DNA of 64,000 bases, taken from Knoxdaviesia capensis (taxonomy: Eukaryota; Ascomycota; Sordariomycetes; Microascales; Gondwanamycetaceae). The stretch is from contig LNGK01000006.1 of assembly GCA_001510575.1 (NCBI GenBank), positions 1,607,565 through 1,671,564 on the forward strand, read 5' to 3'. Within the stretch, counting starts at the first letter, position 1. The number at the start of each line of letters is the position of its first letter. A program made the position numbers and the translations under genes. This document shows, piece by piece, positions 47,584 through 58,887 of this stretch. The notes below the pieces were generated by a model that was given only the letters and a program-made list of their open reading frames with translations, searched no databases and was not told where the DNA came from.

Positions 47584-47723
47584 GTAAGTCAAATTTGCAC
47601 ATCTCCTAGTTGCTGCTGACTTGAGAAGTTCCCACAAAGCGCATCTTATAAGTGCGGCACTGGCCCCGAAAACTCTATTTCTAAGAAGACTAACTCTGAG
47701 CGTTTCCTGTTGCACCATCTCAG
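47584..47723 (+). other. Probable intron in the 5' UTR of the purine permease
   Basis: A GTAAGT donor at 47584 follows AAAGG; a CTAAC branch site lies at about 47688 and the acceptor CATCTCAG ends at 47723. The 140-nt stretch has no ATG, and the leader from about 47500 to the permease ATG has none either, so splicing leaves a clean leader. Confidence 0.55.
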
Positions 47724-47825
47724 ATCTTATTCCTTATATTTAGAGTTGTTCTTTTTTTCAAGAGAAAAACCCCCCCCGAAAATAAACCACAATTCGATCA
47801 AGGACAGTCCAAAACGACCGCAACA

Positions 47826-49945
47826 ATGGCTTGGGCTCACACCATCAACCAGAAGGTGGCCACGAGCCCGGTGGGCTACTGGTTCCGCCTGGAGGGTTCG
47901 GGACATGTAAGTTTGCGCATCAGTTTTTTTTCCCCTTCTATCTCCCCCTCTTCTCTCTTTTTCACCCCACCGGTTACTTGCATACATTTCCAGCTTGTTC
48001 CCGCCAGCAGCTTTTTCGTGCTTCAACAGCCAAAAAAAAAAAAAAAATACCACCGCCAATCTTTTCTCGGCTCCGTACTGACCATGGCCTTTAACTTGTC
48101 TTACAGCCTCTCGAGCGCAAGGGCTCCTTCTTCTTCACCGAGATCCGCGGTGGTCTGGCCACTTTCTTTGCCATGGCCTACATTATCGCCGTCAACGCCA
48201 GCATTGTCGCCGACTCCGGCGGCACTTGCGTCTGCCCCGCCACCGCCGATGATCCGCTCTGCCTTGACGACACCGATTACCTGATCTGCAAGGGCGAGGT
48301 CAAGCGCGATCTCGTTACCGCCACTGCCGCCATCTCTGCTCTCAGCACCTTCTGCATGGGACTGTTCGCTAACCTCCCGGTCGCTCTTGCCCCGGGAATG
48401 GGTGAGTTTCCCCCCCCGTTTCCTCTTCCGGCTCCTGCCTGGTTTGACTGCGCAGCTGCCGCACGCTCCTGCCTGTTTTGGAGCGGCTGCGCTTGCGCGT
48501 CTAAAACCGCGGCCTCTCTTTTCAACGACACGTCTTGACTGTCTTGACTAACACCCCTTCTTTTCTCCTCTCTCTTTTTTCCAGGTCTTAACGCTTATCT
48601 CGCTTACAACGTCGTCGGTTTCCACGGTAGCAAGGAGGTGCCTTATGAGGTTGCCATGACTGCCATCTTCATCGAGGGCTTCATCTTCTTCGGTCTCACC
48701 ATCCTCGGAATGCGTCAGTGGCTCGCCCGTGCCATCCCGCGCTCGATCAAGCTGGCTACCGGTGTCGGTATCGGTCTGTTCCTGACGCTGATCGGCCTTA
48801 CCTATGCTGAGGGTATCGGCTTGGTTGTTGGCGCCAGTGCCACTCCTCTCGAGCTTGCCGGTTGTATCCCCGGTCTGCGTGACGACACCGGTGCCTGCCC
48901 CAGCTACGGCAAGATGCGCAACCCCACCATGTGGATCGGTATCTTCTGCGGCGGTATCCTCACCACCATCCTCATGCTCTACCGCGTCAAGGGCGCCGTC
49001 ATCTTCGGAATCATCCTCGTCAGTGCCATCTCGTGGCCCCGCGGCACCTCGGTCACCTACTTCCCGGACACTCCGGTCGGCGACGACGGCTTCGAATTCT
49101 TCAAGAAGGTTGTCGACTTCCACAAGATCTCGCGCATCCTCAACGTGCAGGAGTTCGGCGACATCTCCAAGTACGGCAACGCCTTCGGTCTTGCCCTGGT
49201 CACCTTCCTGTACGTCGACATTCTCGACTGCACGGGTACTCTGTACTCCATGGCCCGCTTCGCCAACATGATCGACCCCGTCACCCAGGATTTCGAGGGC
49301 TCGTCGGTGGCCTACATGGTCGACGCTCTCTGCATCTCGGTCGGTGCCATTCTCGGAACCCCGCCCGTCACCGCCTTCGTCGAGTCCGGTGCGGGTATCT
49401 CTGAAGGAGCCAAGACCGGAATTGCCTCGCTCGTGTCGGGTCTCTGCTTCTTCATCGCCATCTTCTTCGCGCCCATCTTCGCTTCCATCCCGCCGTGGGC
49501 TACCGGCTGCGTGCTCATCCTGGTCGGATCCATGATGGCCCGGGAGGTTGTTGAGATCAACTGGGAGTACATGGGAGACTCGATCCCGGCCTTCCTGACC
49601 CTGGCCATCATGCCCTTCACCTACTCGATCGCCGACGGTCTGATTGCCGGTATCTGCACCTACATTCTCATCAACACCGTCATCTGGCTGATCGAGCTTG
49701 CCAGCGGTGGCCGCATTGTGCCCCCCAACAAGGATAAGAAGGAACACTGGACCTGGAAGATTCCCGGCGGATTCTTCCCTCCCTGGACCGTCCGCCTGTT
49801 CCGCGGCAAGAAGGACTTCTGGCGCCGCGACTACCCGGCCGTCACCGAGGCCGCTCCCCCGACCGAGGTTGTCGTTGCCGAGGACAAGGCCGCCGACGAC
49901 AAGGCCGCCAGCTCCGAGAACGCCTCCGACAAGGAGAAGAAGTAA
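47826..49945 (+). CDS. azgA: AzgA-type purine (hypoxanthine/adenine/guanine) permease
   Basis: Three exons (47826-47906, 48107-48401, 48585-49945) encode 578 residues, almost the length of Aspergillus AzgA (580). The N-terminus MAWAHTINQKVATSPVGYWFRLEGSGHPLERKG-type sequence is followed by FFTEIRGGLATFFAMAYIIAVNASI, the family's first membrane block. Other marks are GLNAYLAYNVVGFHG, GTPPVTAFVESGAGISEGAKTGI, the conserved substrate-site region, and about 12-14 hydrophobic segments. A soluble, charged Lys/Glu/Ala tail closes the protein. AzgA proteins import purine bases with protons across the plasma membrane; they are usually induced by purines and nitrogen-repressed. The extracellular-like loop (TCVCPATADDPLCLDD) has extra cysteines. 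Splice joins restore GMG-LNAY precisely, and the start ATG has an AACAATGG context. Confidence 0.96.
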
Positions 49946-52900
49946 ATGGCTGTTTTTGGATATACACCCACTCACACACACCCTTTACAAAAATAATTCC
50001 CGAGAGGGGCCTTCTTCTTCTCTCACACTCCCACCATTCTCCATATCGATGATGACTCACAAAAAACCCTAAACTCTTGTTCAATTCTTCATGTGGTTGT
50101 TACGGGCGCGCGCGGGGGCTTGCTTCATGTTCTGGGATGTGCTTTTACTGGGGGGTGGTGCCCGTTTTTCCTTTTATATCTTTTTACTGTCTTCGATATC
50201 CTCTGGCTCTCTTTTTATTGCTATATAAATGTGTTTTGATTATAATCTTCTGTGTTTCTATCTTGACCCTGAAAACAACATGAACCTGGTTTCATTTAAA
50301 CTCTGCTCTTTTGTACTTGTGCATTTTTGGGGGGAGATAAAGCGACGTTTCTATTTTGACTTGTATTGTAATGTGACGCGGGTCGGGTGACGTCTGAAGC
50401 GCTTGCCTGATGGGTTTGACTGTTTGTGAGCCGTTGGTTTCCTCCGTTGCTGAGGATCCGATCGACAGAGGAATTCCCTTCGTGATAAACGAATCCGGGA
50501 GATCATGACAGACCCTGCTGCGGAAACAATGTTCACTCTACCGAAGAGAAAGACACACACAGTCTACCAGACTAGGAACCTGACACTGGGGCCTTAGAGA
50601 TCCAACGTGCCTACGATCCCGGATGGAAAACGCTCCGATGAGCAAGAAATTAGAAGATACACTATGAGGGAGAAAGGAGCATGGGAATAACATGCGTCCT
50701 GGACTCCTGGTTCAACTTGCCGAACACGCGCGCCACCCACACAAACCGTTGACCGTGGGCGTGGGCGCCCTTACGCCCAAACGCGCGTTACCGAAGTTTG
50801 AAGGAATGTGTCTTTGGAAGAGCCGAGACCGCAACTGCGCCCAAAAAAAGGTCGCAAAGGAGGCTTGGGTATGGCTGACCGGAGAAAAAAAAAGGAATAG
50901 TAAGACACTCTCTCGGTACCTGACAAAAGAGACAAGATTTATTATTATTTTAATTTTCCTCCTTGATGGCCATATTTCGACATGGAAGGGTTCTGCAGCG
51001 CCACACTGGACTTCACTCAACATGGCGATGCAGGGCTCCTGAAGGGTTTGGTTATGCGATAGCCAAGAAAAGGGTTGAGGGTTGGTTGCAAGGCGCACTG
51101 GGGGGGCTACGAGTGCGTGTTTGACGGTGACTCCTAAGGAAGAATCAACCAGCGCCCGCACGGATAGCTGTTAGAACAGGAAAGGAGGAGTGCATGCCAC
51201 TTCGGAAGACACACCGTGTCTTCGGATGATGGATTGTCAACTAGTTGTGACCGACAGGAGGAAAAAGGAAATGAAGAGTGGGAAAAGGGGACGAAGGAGG
51301 ATTATCTGTCGGATGGAATACGGATAGCTCGCTCTGTTGGCAGGATCGCGCGCTTAAAGCGAGCCCGGCGGACGGAGAATTTCGCTTCGCTGCGCCATTG
51401 TCCAGGCGTCTCTGGGCGGCTGCAGGGAAGAGCCGGCGGTAACGGCGGAGACAGCCATTGGAGGGGAGATTGCGACGCTGGGTGATGGAAAGCAACAGTC
51501 GAAATTACTGCTCTGCTATGTTCTGGGAATAGACGCTGGCTTCCTATACAGAACCGAAGACGGAGTAGATACAAGAGAGTAAATCCATCCGACTGAGATA
51601 CTCCCCTTTTCTCAACCAACACCACCCAGCCAGGCAGAACGACCAGGGCCGACGGCAGACGCAAGTCAAACAGGAACCCTGGATTCAGGAACCATCGGGA
51701 ACCTGCATGTTAGGCAGATGGATGCCGTCGATGCTGTGTGGTTGGATTTGGCACCGGACATCTGAATCGATCTCGACCAACCATGCTCCCGACAGCAAGA
51801 CAAACCACCAAAAAGCGCCTCTTCCAAGCCTTCTTCGTGGCACAACCGTGATGGGAAAAGCAACTCCTATTGCCATGATTCGTATGAATCGACTCGAGCA
51901 GTGCGCGGTGTGCTGTGGCTCGCCACGAATCTCTGAGTGGCTCCCTCACCAGTTTTCCGCTCGCTGCTGGTGGAACATCCCCACTTGTTCCTAGCAGGTT
52001 TCCAACATGCCCCAGACCATGCCCAAAGCAGTTTAGTTCCAGGGCAGACTTTTTGTGGAATCGCATTCAGGAACGCGGGCTGGGTAGTATAACATTGTCT
52101 TCCACCCCGGCCGTAGAGAAATCCTTCGAAAAAAAAAAAGCCGGCCAGGGCTTGTTGGTTGGGCGAAATCAGTTGGACATGGAGATAAAGCAAGAATATA
52201 TTCCTAGCTGGGGTTGTTTCAGGATTTGGAAGGAAAGTCCGCCTTGAAGACGCAAGATCCCCTTGGCGAACAGGAGGGTTCGGGGCTCGAATTCAGTCGA
52301 TAACACGATGATTTGACATCTCGGAGCGTTGAGCTCGTTCGTGCTCCTCCTCTTCCCCCCCCTTTTCGGTATTGGGACTCCTTGTCTCTGAAGCAGCAGG
52401 GACACCGCGTCTTTTCATCCTCTTGGGCATTTCAAATCACACGGTCGCCGGCCGCGGGGGCACACACAAACGGCCACGACAGCTCTCACACAAACACAGC
52501 ACCGCAGACGGCGTTTCGGATTTGGAGTGGGAGGAAACACGACAGAAAAGAGGAAAAAAAACGGCACAGCTCGGCGAACGAGAGCTCGCAGATGGCCTCT
52601 CAAGTCCTACACGAACATATTCGAGTGATACGGCGCACATCATCTTATCGGGCGCTGTTACATTTTCCCCCTCTGTTGCTCTGTTCCTCCAATATCGTTT
52701 GATACACTGGCTATTACTCTCTCTGAGACTTGGCCCCCCCTCCCCCCGGTTCTTTTTTGTCTCTTTACGTTGCATCCAATCCACCTGCAGTTCCTGCTTG
52801 TGGTGGGGCCTTTCTCCGTCGGTGTGTTTGGACAGTGCGGTCCTGGCCATTTCGGCTGCTTTCCTGGTGTCCGGGGTGTCCTTGTGCTACTCTATGTGAT

Positions 52901-53987
52901 GCTGTGTGCGTTTGCCGTGTGTGTTTTCTGTATAGTTTGTGCTGTATGTGTGTACAGTATTTTGGGCAATCTAATACTCTTCAAATCCCATGAAGAACGC
53001 CAGAGGATGCAACACCATCCACTCTCCGTCGAGGCGGAGCTGGATACGATCGTTCACATTGATTAACCCAGCCGCGGCGATCACTGAGGCTGACTCTCGG
53101 GGACCAGCCAAGGAAAAAGAAGAGCAGAGAGAGACAGAAGCAGAACGATACCAGAGAGCGATCGATGGCTGATGATGGCCACAGACAAAGCGATCAATCA
53201 GAATGATTGCCAATCGACAATATTCTGGCCCGACGCTTCTACAAGGAGCCCACGAGGGAACGAGGGAACGAGGGGAAAAAAAGCAAAACCCCTCTCCTCT
53301 GTTCCAAACACAACACTAAGCCTAAGTGGTACGTACTACGTTTGCTGGGAGGCATTACGCATAAGAAAGCAGGGACTGGGGGGGGTTGTTAAACCGTGAA
53401 GCAGATATGGACACTGCAGACACGATAATCGAGAGGAAGAAGGTCCGCTTCTCGGTCCCGGGCTTGACCGCTCTTCCGCGGGTCCTTGGACATCCAGTTT
53501 GCAGATCTGCCCCGACGTGTTGTACGTCCCTGTCTTGGTCTCGGTCTGTCTGCGGGGTCTCTCTCTCGAGTTTGACCCCCAAGTAGTAAGCGTCGTTTGG
53601 AATACCTGTCTGTGGACGTCAGGAGGCCGCGGGGCTTGTCTGCTCTCCGGCTCGGCTACTTACATACGGGATGTAAGTGTGCACCAGCTGAGCAGATTGC
53701 CTTGCTCTCCATCCCTCCTTCTTCCCCGCCCGTCTGCCGCATCAACCGGGACAGGACGCACGGTTGGACAAAAAGTCTAGCTCCCGCTTGGGGGCCCGAA
53801 GACGAGGAATCCGCACTCGACACAGGCCACATCCAAAACTGTCATCCCGCACAGCTGGTGGCGATAGAACAGTCATATAGCACAAAGATGCACAGCTAAA
53901 TACATATACATGAAGAGTCGGGCTCACGGACACACATACCACCACACACGCACACACACTCTCTCTCTATGTGCTGTAACGACAGCA

Positions 53988-53988
<1 letters not shown>

Positions 53989-54039
<51 letters not shown>
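53989..54039. repeat. (AC)n microsatellite
   Basis: A perfect AC dinucleotide run of about 51 bases. It lies 140 bp from a (TC)n run, so the two together make a local stretch prone to alternative DNA structure. Confidence 0.95.
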
Positions 54040-54040
<1 letters not shown>

Positions 54041-54173
54041 CCACAAAAAACGTCGTGTCTGCGTCTGTGCCCGTGCAAGTTGAACCAGCTCCCTTATGCC
54101 GTCCCGTGCTTTTTCCTGCTTTCTCCGCTTCATCCAGCCTGTTTCGGCATAACACATGTGGCCGCGTATTGAC

Positions 54174-54178
<5 letters not shown>

Positions 54179-54220
<42 letters not shown>
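54179..54220. repeat. (TC)n microsatellite
   Basis: A TC dinucleotide run of about 42 bases with one TTT interruption. Confidence 0.95.
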
Positions 54221-56000
54221 ATCCATCTGCATGTCTCGCCCTCTCCACTCTCCTGCAGCGCAAGTCTCTTGTCTCGTCTTTGTTTGCATAATCTTGGAAA
54301 AAAAACCCCAAAAATCTCGGGGAGAGAGACACACTCCTCCCACTCCAGAAACAGACCTTTTGACGGACGCCACATCGCCGATCTCTCTTTTTATCTATTA
54401 TTATTTGTGAACAAAAGGACGTGTTTCCGTAGTGTCGAGAAGTGCCGTGTTCTGTTCCGCGCCGCGACGATGTCCGTCTTTTGCGCCTTCACGATAGCCG
54501 TGGACACACGCACACACGTTAATTCTCCTTGGCTGTGATCGACAGATCGATAACAGACTTCTTCCTCCCCCCGCTCGCCTAATTGTGCCGGCATTTTCTT
54601 ACAGGCAGACTTGAACGGTGGAAAGTAACGAACGAACAGAGCTTTAGGAGAAGACGGACACAAATAACGGTATGACCACCACTTTGATGCTCCTTTCTAA
54701 ATATATCGTCCCGTGGAACGGAACTGGAAGTAAGCTCGCGCGATCATGGCATCCAAGGGAACTCTAAAGTGATATATAAAGTGAGTGAGTGGTATAGGTG
54801 GTATATCCCGGTATCAAGCTGCCACAGCCTCTAACCCCGTTCAGAACCACGGCAGAGACAGAGAGGGGATGGGGGAGCAGAGCTTACCCTGGCTGGACTA
54901 GGAACCAGAAAAAGAATTAGAAGAAAAATAAAAGAAGAAAAAACCCCCAAATCCTCCTGGCTGTGATAGCCGCTGCCGCTAAGCACGAACCACAGATTTT
55001 GGGCCGGGGCCCCATCATCCTCCTTTTCCCACCACCACCCCGGACCAACAACACATGCAAGGTATGTAACAATAAATTGTATAAGTAAAGTGGTGTAGTC
55101 TTTGTTGGTCTGAAAGATCCTTCGCTTCCGCACTTTCGATCCCTTATATTTGAGAGAAAAGAAGCACAGAGAGCGAGCACGGAACCCAGCGTTACATTCT
55201 GCTACTGCTGCTCACTTACATCCTGCGAGTGCTCTTGATGTATGCACCCGCCCACCCGACTTCCTTCCAAGCTTCATTTTTTATATTCTGAGTTCCCTGA
55301 CTTTCCTTTTCTTCTTCTGTTTTTGACTTCTTCTCTTTTTCCTTTTCTCTTTTCTCCTTTCTTTTTCCTCCTTTTTTCCTCAAGCTGCTGTTGTTGCCTC
55401 TTCCTCTCTGTTGTGGCTCGACTTACACCCGCCTCACCACCACCTCGACCACACATACCGAACCCACCCCCATCCACCTTCCGCTCTCTCCCATTCTATA
55501 TATTCCTCTCTCTCGTCCACGTTCCTTTATTTGCCGATAGACGCCCTCATATCGAAACCGCAAACACTAAACACCCAACACCCAACGCATAAAGAGCCAG
55601 CCCTCATCCGTGCTCTCCCCGTATCACCCGCTTCGTCATCCACCGTGCTCTCGGTCCCTCACCACACAACCTTTGATTCGGTTACACGCAAACGGGGAAC
55701 AAGAGAGAAAGTCTTCTGTGGCATGGTGACTCAAGCCTTTTGATCTTTCCTCCTTCTCTCTTGTTCTTCGCTTATTCCTTTGTGGAGCTTGACACTTGAT
55801 TGCGTGAACCATCCTGCGTTTGCTGCAGTTGGCAGTTCATGCATATATATTTCCCCCATCTTTCGTTCATTTATATCTCGACCTCTGCTCCCATGCTGCC
55901 ATCTATATTTTCTCTTTTTAACCCAAACGCATTCTACCCCGCCATGTCTATATGATCACCGCCAATCCCGCCTCCTAGACAGACCCTAGACCCTATATCC

Positions 56001-56010
56001 AAACCCTACC
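56001..56010 (+). promoter_or_regulatory. Telobox-like AAACCCTA in the MFS leader
   Basis: AAACCCTACC lies 7 bp before the MFS start codon, with two related CCCTA copies just upstream (55984-55994). It is probably within the transcript leader, so a role as a DNA site is uncertain. Confidence 0.3.
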
Positions 56011-56016
56011 GCCGCC

Positions 56017-58887
56017 ATGTCTCTCCACCTCGTGGTCCCCGACGACTCCTCGAAGCGAGCTTCGGTACAGACCATCTCTTCAACTTCCTCCGCTACGCGT
56101 GCCATGCAGAATGCCGCCACCACTTTGATATCCATCACCGAATCGTTCCGCAACCAGCTGTGGGCTCGCGACCGCCAGCAGGGGGCTGAAGACGCCAGCC
56201 CCGTACGCCGGGACACCGAGACCATCTTGAGTGCCTCGAACTCTTCGTCTGATGGCGACTCGGATTATCGCGCCCAGCTGGACTCCGACCTGGTTAACCC
56301 GCTGTTCGTGCATACGAATGTGTGGCTTTCCTCCACCGCTGCCGACCTGGACCGGCTTCCGTCGGCCTCTCGCCCGACACCGGCCCGGGACCAACCGGCT
56401 CAGGAGGAACAAACAGCAACAGAACAGTCGCCAGAACTGTCACAACAACGACCGACCCCTCCACGCCTCCAGATTGAACCCCCGCAACACCCTCTCCGCC
56501 AGAACCCGTCCCAACACAGCCGGGGCCTGAGCTCGTCATCTCTGAGCAGTGACGACGACGACGACCACCACCTCAGCCCCGGCGCCAGGTCGGTCCCGGG
56601 ATCAGCCCGGTCCGCCCCGCCCTCGCCGTCGTGGTCTCTTCTCCGCCTCCCGAGCCTCTCGGGCCTGGTGTCCCCGCGCCATTCCACCAGCCACCCGACG
56701 CCCACCGACCAGTCCGCCGCCCAGAACCGGCCCCTGCTGAGCGAGTCCGGCAGCCAGCGCCGCTCCAAACAGCTGGGAAGCCTCCGGAGCATTGCCAGCA
56801 CCCACCGCAGCTCCACACCCCACAGCATCCGCACCGCCCGCCACCTGTCGGGCCTGACCTTCGGCAACCCCGCCGATCCCCTCTCGCCTGTGCTGGTGTA
56901 CTCGCCGCTGCCGTCGCCGGCTTCAACCCGGCCTCCTGTGCCAGCCGCGCCTGCCCAGCCGGCGGTCGACAGCCTTTTGCCCCCGCTGCCCCCGCTGCCG
57001 CCTGTCCCGTCCCGTGAAGAACTGCTGCCGGAGTTCTATACTGTCTCAATGCGGCGGCTCCTCCAGCAACAGGCGGCGGCTGAGGCGAATCGGGGCAGTA
57101 CTGAGGCTGCCGGGCCGGCGACCGACGGTGCAGTGCGTGCGTCGGCTGCTCCCGCGTCCACGTCTCTGGGCCCGGTATCTGACCATCCCATCTTCACAGT
57201 CAACGCAAATACCCGCGCGTCCGTACGGTCCAGCCTGATCCGCAAGCCCGTCCGCACCGACTCCGACTGGACCGGCATCGACCGCTCCCTGCGCCAAAGC
57301 CAGGCGTCCCAGGCCGACATGCAGGCTCAGCTGAAGAAGATGCCGCCGCCCAACCCCAACAGCTGGAGCCACGGCCGCCCGGACTTTACCCTCACGCGCG
57401 AGATCCTCTTCGTGGCCGTGCTCTCGTCCGTACCGATGCTGCTCTTCGCCGGCCTGGCCCAGGCCCTCGCCCCGTCCGCCGCCATCGTGGCCTCGCTCAC
57501 CTCCACCACCTCCTCGGAATCCGTCATGGCCGCCGGCCCGGACTCGAGTGTCTGGTACACCGTGGCCTTCTGCATCGCCCCGGCCGCCGTCGCACTGCCG
57601 TCGGCCCGCGCCGCCGCCTTCATCGGCCACAAACGCCAGATCGTCGCCGGCCTGCTGTGGCTCTCGCTGTGGAGCCTGCTCGCCGGCGTCAGCCGCTACC
57701 TGAACGACGGCCGCCGCAACGTGCAGGTGCTGTTCATCGCGTGCCGCGCCATGCAGGGCGTCGGCCTGGGCCTGGCCGCGCCCAGCGCCTACGCGTCGCT
57801 GGCCCACCACTACGGCCTCGGCCGCCGCCGCAACCTCGTGATGGCCGTGTTTGCGTCGGCCGGCGCGCTGGGCCTGCTGCTCGGCGCCGTCATGTCCAGC
57901 CTGTTCGCCGTGGTCAAGGCGTGGGCCTGGGCCTTCTTCGTGTTCGGCGTCATCGCCGGCACCTTTGCCTGCCACGCCGCGCTGATCATCCCGGCCGACA
58001 CCCCGCAACCCCCGCCCGCCACCCCCGGAACCGGCTTCCTCGGCCGCTCGGACCTGCTGGGGGCCAGTCTCGGCATTGTCGCGTTCACCCTCGTGGCGTT
58101 TTCCATCAACCACGCCGTGTTTGCCGGCTGGTCGACGCCGTACGTGGGCGTTGTGCTGGCCATCGGCCTGCTCTTCTTCGTCGCGTGGGCCTACGTCGAA
58201 CGCACCGCCCCGCACGCGATCCTCCCGCCCGCGGTGTCCACCTCCCGCCTCGCCGTGCTGCTCCTGGCGGTGAGCGCCGGCCACGCCAGCTTCGGCGTGT
58301 GGCTCGTGTCGGCCTTCCGCATCATGGTGGCCGTGCGCGGCTGGACGCCGCTGCTCGCCAGCGCCACCTTCGCGAACAGCCCCGTGGCCGGCCTCACCGC
58401 CGCCATGGCCGCGGCGTTCTGCCTGCGCCGCGGTGTTGCGCCCGCCTGGATCCTGCTGGCCGCCATGCTCGGGTTCACCGCCGCCGCCATCCTCCTGGCC
58501 ACCGTGCCGGTGCGCGCCATGCTCGGCGTGGTGGCCGTGTTCAGTGTGCTGTTTGCCTCTGTCGGCCTTGTGCTGTCGTCGGTCATCGCCACCGCTACGC
58601 TCAACTCCGTGCTGCAGGCGGAGCACGGAGCCGCCGTGGCTGCCGCTCTCGTGCTCTCAGCCTCGTTTGGTGGCATTCCGCTGGGAATTGGCTTGGCCGG
58701 CCAGATCGAGATTTCCGTGTCCAACCTGGTGCCGGACAAGACTCTCGCCGGGGTCCGGGCCGCCCAGTATTTCGGCATCGGCCTCGGAGGACTGGCTACC
58801 GTGCTGGCCTTGGTGTTTGTTATGGCCAGCACCACCACTTTGTGTGTTCGTCGGTCGACTAAAGAGCGACAGGACGCCGTAGTGTGA
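56017..58887 (+). CDS. Large MFS transporter with a long disordered N-terminus
   Basis: A single exon encodes 956 residues. Residues 1-455 are disordered, rich in Ser, Pro, Ala and Gln, with an Asp/His patch (DDDDDHH) near 180. From about 460 to the end lie a dozen or more hydrophobic segments, beginning LTREILFVAVLSSVPMLLFAGLAQAL, with a loop after the second segment (FIGHKRQIVAGLLW) that fits MFS motif A, CRAMQGVGLGLAAPSAY that fits the usual fourth-segment pattern, and ASAGALGLLLGAVMSSL that fits a degraded antiporter motif. The layout resembles 14-segment DHA2-type drug:H+ antiporters; substrate cannot be told. The 455-residue cytosolic-like extension is unusual for the group. The start has a strong GCCGCCATG context, and no upstream ATG competes. 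Codon use is strikingly GC-rich in the third position, unlike the flanking DNA. Confidence 0.85.
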   Translation: MSLHLVVPDDSSKRASVQTISSTSSATRAMQNAATTLISITESFRNQLWARDRQQGAEDASPVRRDTETILSASNSSSDGDSDYRAQLDSDLVNPLFVHTNVWLSSTAADLDRLPSASRPTPARDQPAQEEQTATEQSPELSQQRPTPPRLQIEPPQHPLRQNPSQHSRGLSSSSLSSDDDDDHHLSPGARSVPGSARSAPPSPSWSLLRLPSLSGLVSPRHSTSHPTPTDQSAAQNRPLLSESGSQRRSKQLGSLRSIASTHRSSTPHSIRTARHLSGLTFGNPADPLSPVLVYSPLPSPASTRPPVPAAPAQPAVDSLLPPLPPLPPVPSREELLPEFYTVSMRRLLQQQAAAEANRGSTEAAGPATDGAVRASAAPASTSLGPVSDHPIFTVNANTRASVRSSLIRKPVRTDSDWTGIDRSLRQSQASQADMQAQLKKMPPPNPNSWSHGRPDFTLTREILFVAVLSSVPMLLFAGLAQALAPSAAIVASLTSTTSSESVMAAGPDSSVWYTVAFCIAPAAVALPSARAAAFIGHKRQIVAGLLWLSLWSLLAGVSRYLNDGRRNVQVLFIACRAMQGVGLGLAAPSAYASLAHHYGLGRRRNLVMAVFASAGALGLLLGAVMSSLFAVVKAWAWAFFVFGVIAGTFACHAALIIPADTPQPPPATPGTGFLGRSDLLGASLGIVAFTLVAFSINHAVFAGWSTPYVGVVLAIGLLFFVAWAYVERTAPHAILPPAVSTSRLAVLLLAVSAGHASFGVWLVSAFRIMVAVRGWTPLLASATFANSPVAGLTAAMAAAFCLRRGVAPAWILLAAMLGFTAAAILLATVPVRAMLGVVAVFSVLFASVGLVLSSVIATATLNSVLQAEHGAAVAAALVLSASFGGIPLGIGLAGQIEISVSNLVPDKTLAGVRAAQYFGIGLGGLATVLALVFVMASTTTLCVRRSTKERQDAVV

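Larger units (their letters stand above)
37149..47825. other. 10.7-kb gene-free interval upstream of the purine permease
   Basis: The longest stretch without a supportable gene. It holds a (GAA)n run at 37991-38042, CTGT and CCAG short tandem runs (about 39533-39551, 42438-42460), a GA run at 44044-44060, a TGCATGCATGCATG stretch near 44500, and a dozen or so TACTGTA copies concentrated at 41.4-46.3 kb. Open frames up to 283 codons occur on both strands and overlap one another; they lack domains and are not called. CT-rich tracts around 47160-47420 and a leader intron mark the permease promoter end. No tRNA was found. Confidence 0.55.
49946..56016. other. 6.1-kb gene-free interval upstream of the MFS transporter
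   Basis: No gene is supported. The interval holds an (AC)n run at 53989-54039, a (TC)n run at 54179-54220, an A-run near 52127, and CT-rich stretches at about 55280-55420 and 55480-55980 that lead into the MFS gene. One TACAGTA copy lies near 52949. Short open frames overlap on both strands and consist largely of repeats. Confidence 0.55.

Noticed and set aside
48548..49981. 477-codon open frame antisense to the purine permease
   Set aside because: It mirrors a GC-rich coding exon on the other strand, has an Asp/Gly/Glu-biased composition of a shadow frame and no domain.
57046..58626. 526-codon open frame antisense to the MFS transporter
   Set aside because: It is a shadow of GC-rich coding sequence, with Gly/His/Arg/Glu-biased composition and no domain.
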